Of a stretch of 64,000 bases of DNA, positions 59,762 through 64,000 are shown piece after piece; the stretch's first letter is position 1; every line of letters begins with the position of its first letter. The stretch lies in contig DAET01000046.1 of the NCBI GenBank assembly GCA_002497765.1, forward strand, positions 89,962 through 153,961, in the 5' to 3' direction. The notes below the pieces were generated by a model. It saw only the letters and a list, made by a program, of their open reading frames with translations. It did not search any database and was not told the origin of the DNA. The position numbers and the translations under genes were made by a program. Origin of the DNA: Euryarchaeota archaeon UBA486 (GTDB lineage: Archaea; Thermoplasmatota; Poseidoniia; Poseidoniales; Poseidoniaceae).

Positions 59762-62700
59762 ATGACGTTGACAACCGAAGACGGCAAACCTTGCGAAGGA
59801 ATTGATCAGGGCCCCTTTGAACCGATTGCGGTGATTGGCCTCGGGGCGCTGATGCCCGATGCACATGACATCAATGCCTTTTGGCAGAACATCTTGGACG
59901 CCAAGGTCAGCATTCGAACCTTGCCTGAGGGCCGCTGGCCCGGGCCGGTGGACCATTTTTGGAAAGAAGGTGGACCGGGTGCCCACACCGAGGGGTATTC
60001 CTATGCCAAGATCGGAGCGGTGGTCAGCGATGCGGAGTTTGATTGGCGGCGTTGGCGGCAACCGCCCGGGACGCTTCCACAAATCGACCCGTGCCAACTC
60101 TGGGCCGTGACCGTCTCGGCTGACGCCATTGAGCATGCAGGCTACGATGGTGAAACCAACGACATCGACCGAACCCGAACCGGTGTTGTCTTTGCCAACG
60201 CGCTGGGCGGCGAAAACAGGAACTTGTCCAATCTGCGCGTGTGGTCGCATCACACCGGTGCCGTGGCCAAGGCGCATGGGCTTACAGACGACCAGGTGGA
60301 AGCGTTCGCCGAGGCGATGACGGAAGGGACTCCTCGAATCGATGAAGACACGATGCCCGGAGAACTGGCCAACGTCGTTTCTGGTCGAGTGGCCAACCTG
60401 CTCGACTTGCAGGGCCCAAACCACGCCATGGATGCGGCCTGCGCTTCGTCGATGGCTGCTGTCTTGGATGCGTGCCGTCTTCTCCAAACCCGACAGGTCG
60501 ACGTCATGCTCGCCGGTGCTTCGGACCGGACGATGGACCCGGCCACCTTTGCCAAATTCTCGGCGATCGGTGCACTTTCGCCAACGCACTCCTCGCCGTT
60601 CGATGCTCGTGCCAACGGGTTCGTCATGGGCGAGGGCGCCGGCGTGCTTGTGCTCAAGCGCCTGAGCGATGCCATCCGGGATAGCGACGAAATCTACAGC
60701 GTTATCCGGGGCATTGGCGGCTCGTCCGACGGACGAGGAAAGGGCATCACGGCGCCCAGTCAGCGAGGCCAAATTCAGGCGATTGCTCGAGCCTACAATC
60801 AGGCAGGGTACGATGCCTCCAGCGTGGAACTCGTGGAAGCCCACGGCACATCCACCAAAGTAGGCGATGCCACGGAACTGTCCACACTCTCTCGGTTGTG
60901 GACAGGTGTTGAAGGCGCTGGCAACGTGGCCGTAGGCTCGATCAAATCCCAAATTGGGCACCTCAAGGCAGCAGCCGGCATCGCTGGCATCATGAAATCG
61001 GTCATGGCCTTGCACCACCGAACCATCCCTCCCAGTGCGAACTTCGAAACACCCAACCCAACGGTTGATTGGTCCAACATTCCGTTCTTCGTCCCCACCG
61101 CTCCTCTCGAATGGCCTCGCCCTTCATCGCATCCACGCCGTGCTGGAGTCTCGGCTTTCGGTTTCGGCGGCACGAACTTCCACATCGCTCTGGAAGGCTA
61201 CGAACCGGACTACCACGCACCCATGGCGGCGGAGTGGGATGCTCGATGGGCCGCCTACAGTGGCCGGGGGCCTGTTTCTGCCCCGTCCATCTTTGACGGC
61301 ACCCTTCCAGCCACCATGACCCATGATGAACTCAAGGCGGTGGAGGGTGGCGTGCTGCTGTTGTCTGCGCCGTCGCTCGACGCTTTGCAGGCGGCCGTGA
61401 CCGCCGTTTCCTTCGAAGGGGCGTTGTTCGATGACGACCCTCGAGGTCGCCGCCTCTCGGAGGCGCTCCAGCAAGCCAGCGCATCGTTCGATCCACAGGC
61501 GCCGTTCAGGATGGCCTTGGTGGCGACGTCGTGGGCTGAATTTGCCAAGCGGCAAACGCTGGCGGGTCAAGCGATGCTCGATGCAGAGAAGTGGGGCTTT
61601 TTGCAAGCCCAAGGCGTACTGATTACCGATCAGCCCGCCATGCCGGCCGAAGCGAAAACCGTCCACATGTACCCAGGTCAGGGCAGTCAATACGTCGGCA
61701 TGACGGCCGATTTGGTTCAACGGTTCACCGCACCAGCAGAGGTTTGGCGACAAGCGGATGAGACCATGGTTGAGGTTCTCGGCGGTGAAACGCTCTCCGG
61801 ATTCGTCCTTCGTTCCTCGTTGACCAAGGACGAACTCAAGGAAGCAGAGCACAAGCTGAAGCAAACAGAATACACACAACCTGCCATGCTCACGGCGGAT
61901 TTGGCCATTGAGCGGACGCTTGGCTCCTTTGGCCACACGCCCGACATGGTTGCCGGTCATTCCCTCGGCGAATACGCTGCCCTGATGTCCTCCGGTATTC
62001 TCGACATGGACGGTGCACTTCGTGCTGCGGCTGCTCGCGGGACGGAGATGGGCGCCGTTGAGATTGATGACAAAGGCCTGATGGCCAGCGTCACCGCTCC
62101 GTACGAAGTCGTTGAAGCCGTCCTTGAGGCGACGGAAGGCTACGTGATTGCAGCCAACAAGAACTCGCCCAAGATGACGGTCATCGCCGGTGAAACAGCG
62201 CCGGTCAAGGCAGCGATGGCGAGCTTTGAGGAGCAGGGCTTCTCCTGCGTGGCCCTGGCCACCTCACATGCGTTCCACTCCAGAATTGTTGCTCCAGCCA
62301 ACGAACCCCTTCGCCGGTTTTTGGAAGGTTTGGAGATTCGATGGCCATCGGTCCCCATCACCGCTAACGTTGACGGTGCCTTCTACCCCATGCAAGGGGC
62401 TGATTCCAAAGCGGCGATTTTGGAACAACTCGCGCCACAAATGGCCTCTTCGGTCGAGTGGACCAAACAGGTTGAAACCATGTACGACGCAGGCGGCCGC
62501 GTCTTTGTCGAAGTCGGCCCCAAGCGTGCGTTGACCATGTTTGCCATGCAGATTCTCGAGGGCAAACCTCACGTCCCCGTGATGACGAACCACCCCAAAC
62601 AAGGCGGCATTGCAAGCCTGCTGACCGCCATCGGTGCACTGGCCCTTGCCGGACGCCCACCTGTCTGGCCACCGTTGGATTCGGATGCACTGCAGGACGG

Positions 62701-64000
62701 GTTCAAAGCCGGCCCGATTGAGGCGCGCACTGCTTCCTCACCAACACCTGCGGCTAGCACGGCCGAACTTGAATCACTGCGTGTCCGTGCCCGACCCCTT
62801 CCAGGCAGCGGTGCGGCCGCACCGGCCGTCGCGACCCATGCAGTGGCTGCTGCCACCGTTGTCCAAACCGGTCCGTTGGATTCGGATTATGCACGCGACC
62901 GGGCCATTCGTGCCTATGTGGGCGACCGCATTGCCGCCTACAGCGGCTATCCGGCTTCCTTCTGCCACGGGCACGTCTCGCTGACCGACGGGCTCGGCCT
63001 CTCCCCCCAGCAGGTGCAGAGCGTCGTGGCCACCATCGCTGCCGAGGCCACGACCGACGCCGAATACGATGCTTCCGGTGCCATCACAGCGGGCGATTTG
63101 AACCGCTGGGTGTCCGCTCCACCTTCTGCCTGGGCGCCCATGACCTCGGTGGCCTCGCCGGCTTCGCTCAAGGCAGCCCCCGTCCAGACGGTTTCCGCCC
63201 TTCAGGCCACCTCGAGGCGGGATGTTGATCCGTACGTGGTCACGGGTATCTCCCTGGGCTTGCCCGGCATGGACCGTGTGTTTTCCGAGGATGCGTTTGA
63301 GAAACTCGTCCGCGGTGAGACGTGCATCAGCGAAGTGTCGGACGAATACAAACAGCGGCTGCTGGACAAGAACATCGTCCGGCTCATCAAGGGTCGCGAC
63401 GGCTCTGTGAACATGGATCAAGCCAAGGTGTTTGGCGACATCCCTCAGCTTGCAGGCCTGAAAGGCGCCTTTGATTTGGCCGAGGAATTCGGCATTGACC
63501 CCAAGGCCATTCTCGCATGGGACATCAGCACCCAATTGGCCGTAGCCGCTGGTTTGCTAGCCCTGCGCGATGCGGGCATTCCGCTGACACCGGTTGAGCA
63601 GGTGGGCAAAGGTGGCCTCCGTTTGATTCGAAACTGGCAGGTTCCTCAGGTGCAGCGTGAGCGGACGGGCATCGTGTTCTCCTCGTGTTTCCCGGGCCTA
63701 CAAATGGGCATCAAGCATGCCAAGACCGACGGTGATGACGGTGAGGGCCGGTTTGACCGCCGCTACCTCTTCCAAACCCTCAACATGGGGCATTCTCAAT
63801 TTGCTCAATACACCGGTATTCGTGGGCCAAACACCACCATCAACCTTGCCTGTGCCTCGGCCACAGCTGCCTTTGGTGTGGCAGAGGATTGGCTTGACGC
63901 TGGACGTGTGGACCGCGTGGTCATCATCAGCGGTGACGATGTCACGGGCGATGACCTGTGGGAGTGGATCGCCGGCGGCTTTGCCGACTCGGGTGCTGCG
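59762..64000 (+). CDS. Type I fatty acid/polyketide-type megasynthase, 3' partial (KS-AT-ACP-like-KS)
   Basis: At least 1,413 residues with no stop before the window ends; the gene continues beyond 64000. Domain 1 (about 20-440) is a ketosynthase with C227 in A-C-A-S-S, H361 in E-A-H-G-T-S and H400 in Q-I-G-H-L-K. Domain 2 (about 625-950) is an acyltransferase with S734 in G-H-S-L-G and a later S-H-A-F-H-S. A region at about 1040-1110 looks like a carrier domain with no usable Ser. From about 1156 a second ketosynthase begins (G-I-S-L-G-L-P-G), with C1364 in A-C-A-S-A. KS and AT are complete and look active. The ATG follows GGTGAG and lies 9 bp after fabI. Confidence 0.9.
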   Translation, partial: MTLTTEDGKPCEGIDQGPFEPIAVIGLGALMPDAHDINAFWQNILDAKVSIRTLPEGRWPGPVDHFWKEGGPGAHTEGYSYAKIGAVVSDAEFDWRRWRQPPGTLPQIDPCQLWAVTVSADAIEHAGYDGETNDIDRTRTGVVFANALGGENRNLSNLRVWSHHTGAVAKAHGLTDDQVEAFAEAMTEGTPRIDEDTMPGELANVVSGRVANLLDLQGPNHAMDAACASSMAAVLDACRLLQTRQVDVMLAGASDRTMDPATFAKFSAIGALSPTHSSPFDARANGFVMGEGAGVLVLKRLSDAIRDSDEIYSVIRGIGGSSDGRGKGITAPSQRGQIQAIARAYNQAGYDASSVELVEAHGTSTKVGDATELSTLSRLWTGVEGAGNVAVGSIKSQIGHLKAAAGIAGIMKSVMALHHRTIPPSANFETPNPTVDWSNIPFFVPTAPLEWPRPSSHPRRAGVSAFGFGGTNFHIALEGYEPDYHAPMAAEWDARWAAYSGRGPVSAPSIFDGTLPATMTHDELKAVEGGVLLLSAPSLDALQAAVTAVSFEGALFDDDPRGRRLSEALQQASASFDPQAPFRMALVATSWAEFAKRQTLAGQAMLDAEKWGFLQAQGVLITDQPAMPAEAKTVHMYPGQGSQYVGMTADLVQRFTAPAEVWRQADETMVEVLGGETLSGFVLRSSLTKDELKEAEHKLKQTEYTQPAMLTADLAIERTLGSFGHTPDMVAGHSLGEYAALMSSGILDMDGALRAAAARGTEMGAVEIDDKGLMASVTAPYEVVEAVLEATEGYVIAANKNSPKMTVIAGETAPVKAAMASFEEQGFSCVALATSHAFHSRIVAPANEPLRRFLEGLEIRWPSVPITANVDGAFYPMQGADSKAAILEQLAPQMASSVEWTKQVETMYDAGGRVFVEVGPKRALTMFAMQILEGKPHVPVMTNHPKQGGIASLLTAIGALALAGRPPVWPPLDSDALQDGFKAGPIEARTASSPTPAASTAELESLRVRARPLPGSGAAAPAVATHAVAAATVVQTGPLDSDYARDRAIRAYVGDRIAAYSGYPASFCHGHVSLTDGLGLSPQQVQSVVATIAAEATTDAEYDASGAITAGDLNRWVSAPPSAWAPMTSVASPASLKAAPVQTVSALQATSRRDVDPYVVTGISLGLPGMDRVFSEDAFEKLVRGETCISEVSDEYKQRLLDKNIVRLIKGRDGSVNMDQAKVFGDIPQLAGLKGAFDLAEEFGIDPKAILAWDISTQLAVAAGLLALRDAGIPLTPVEQVGKGGLRLIRNWQVPQVQRERTGIVFSSCFPGLQMGIKHAKTDGDDGEGRFDRRYLFQTLNMGHSQFAQYTGIRGPNTTINLACASATAAFGVAEDWLDAGRVDRVVIISGDDVTGDDLWEWIAGGFADSGAA

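Noticed and set aside
59525..61018. 497-residue minus-strand open frame
   Set aside because: It spans fabI and the first ketosynthase, both with intact catalytic residues on the plus strand.
1..64000. CRISPR array, IS element, prophage
   Set aside because: No spaced direct repeats of 24-40 bases, transposase, integrase or phage structural gene is seen.

Overview
The window reads as a chromosomal segment of a marine planktonic euryarchaeon, most likely Marine Group II (Candidatus Poseidoniales, Thermoplasmatota). Archaeal markers are Alba, Orc1/Cdc6, the Bud32 kinase, a GTP-dependent dephospho-CoA kinase domain, a Bat-type HTH regulator, UPF0200 and 2-phosphoglycerate-kinase-like kinases, an archaeal FlaI/FlaJ-type secretion cluster and TATA boxes placed for leaderless or near-leaderless mRNAs. 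It also carries many bacterial-type lipid, CoA and redox genes. The lineage is inferred from gene content only. Coding density is high, genes sit in short operons on both strands, and I see no IS element, prophage or CRISPR array.

Layout. 1-9.7 kb: tRNA-Gly(GCC), Alba, ArsC-like phosphatase, a cysteine-free Mrp/NBP35 ATPase with a DUF971 partner, a PAP2 membrane enzyme, Bud32, NadA, a fluoride channel, an ITP pyrophosphatase and two unknown genes, one preceded by a structured leader. 9.7-13.8 kb: a crotonase, a two-gene ABC exporter and a UPF0200 kinase. 13.9-18.9 kb: a five-gene type IV pilus/archaellum-like operon (one ATPase, two FlaJ/TadC-type proteins, two small pilin-like proteins). 18.9-25.3 kb: 2-PGK-like kinase, aldehyde dehydrogenase, crotonase, 3-hydroxyacyl-CoA dehydrogenase, EamA transporter. 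25.3-27.1 kb: a PaaA/BoxB-type di-iron protein behind a repeated palindromic operator and downstream of a Bat-type regulator. 27.2-32.2 kb: GlpX, MoaC, MoaE, a GGR-like flavoprotein, a crotonase and class I aldolase. 32.2-39.2 kb: a single-domain voltage-gated sodium-channel-like protein, a winged-helix protein, an 835-residue unknown protein, a structured intergenic region, a PPAT-DPCK fusion and a GT2 enzyme. 39.2-49.5 kb: Orc1/Cdc6, an MBL-fold nuclease, a flavin reductase beside a sterol-desaturase-family hydroxylase, biotin carboxylase, PfkB kinase, a GTPase-dead EF-Tu/SelB relative and a thioesterase. 49.6-58.8 kb: a 1,956-residue surface protein, a TBP-length divergent TBP-like protein, TatD and a second surface protein. 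58.9-64.0 kb: FabI and the start of a giant KS-AT-(ACP-like)-KS synthase that runs off the window.

How the genes fit together. Three crotonases, a 3-hydroxyacyl-CoA dehydrogenase, an aldehyde dehydrogenase, a thioesterase, biotin carboxylase and CoA-synthesis domains describe a cell that handles acyl-CoAs. FabI plus a type I KS-AT-KS synthase suggests that it may also build acyl chains, which is unexpected for an archaeon with isoprenoid lipids and is the most interesting system here. Other standouts are the TBP-like paralogue, the cysteine-free Mrp, the sodium-channel homologue and the unassigned structured RNA candidate near 36.2-36.45 kb.
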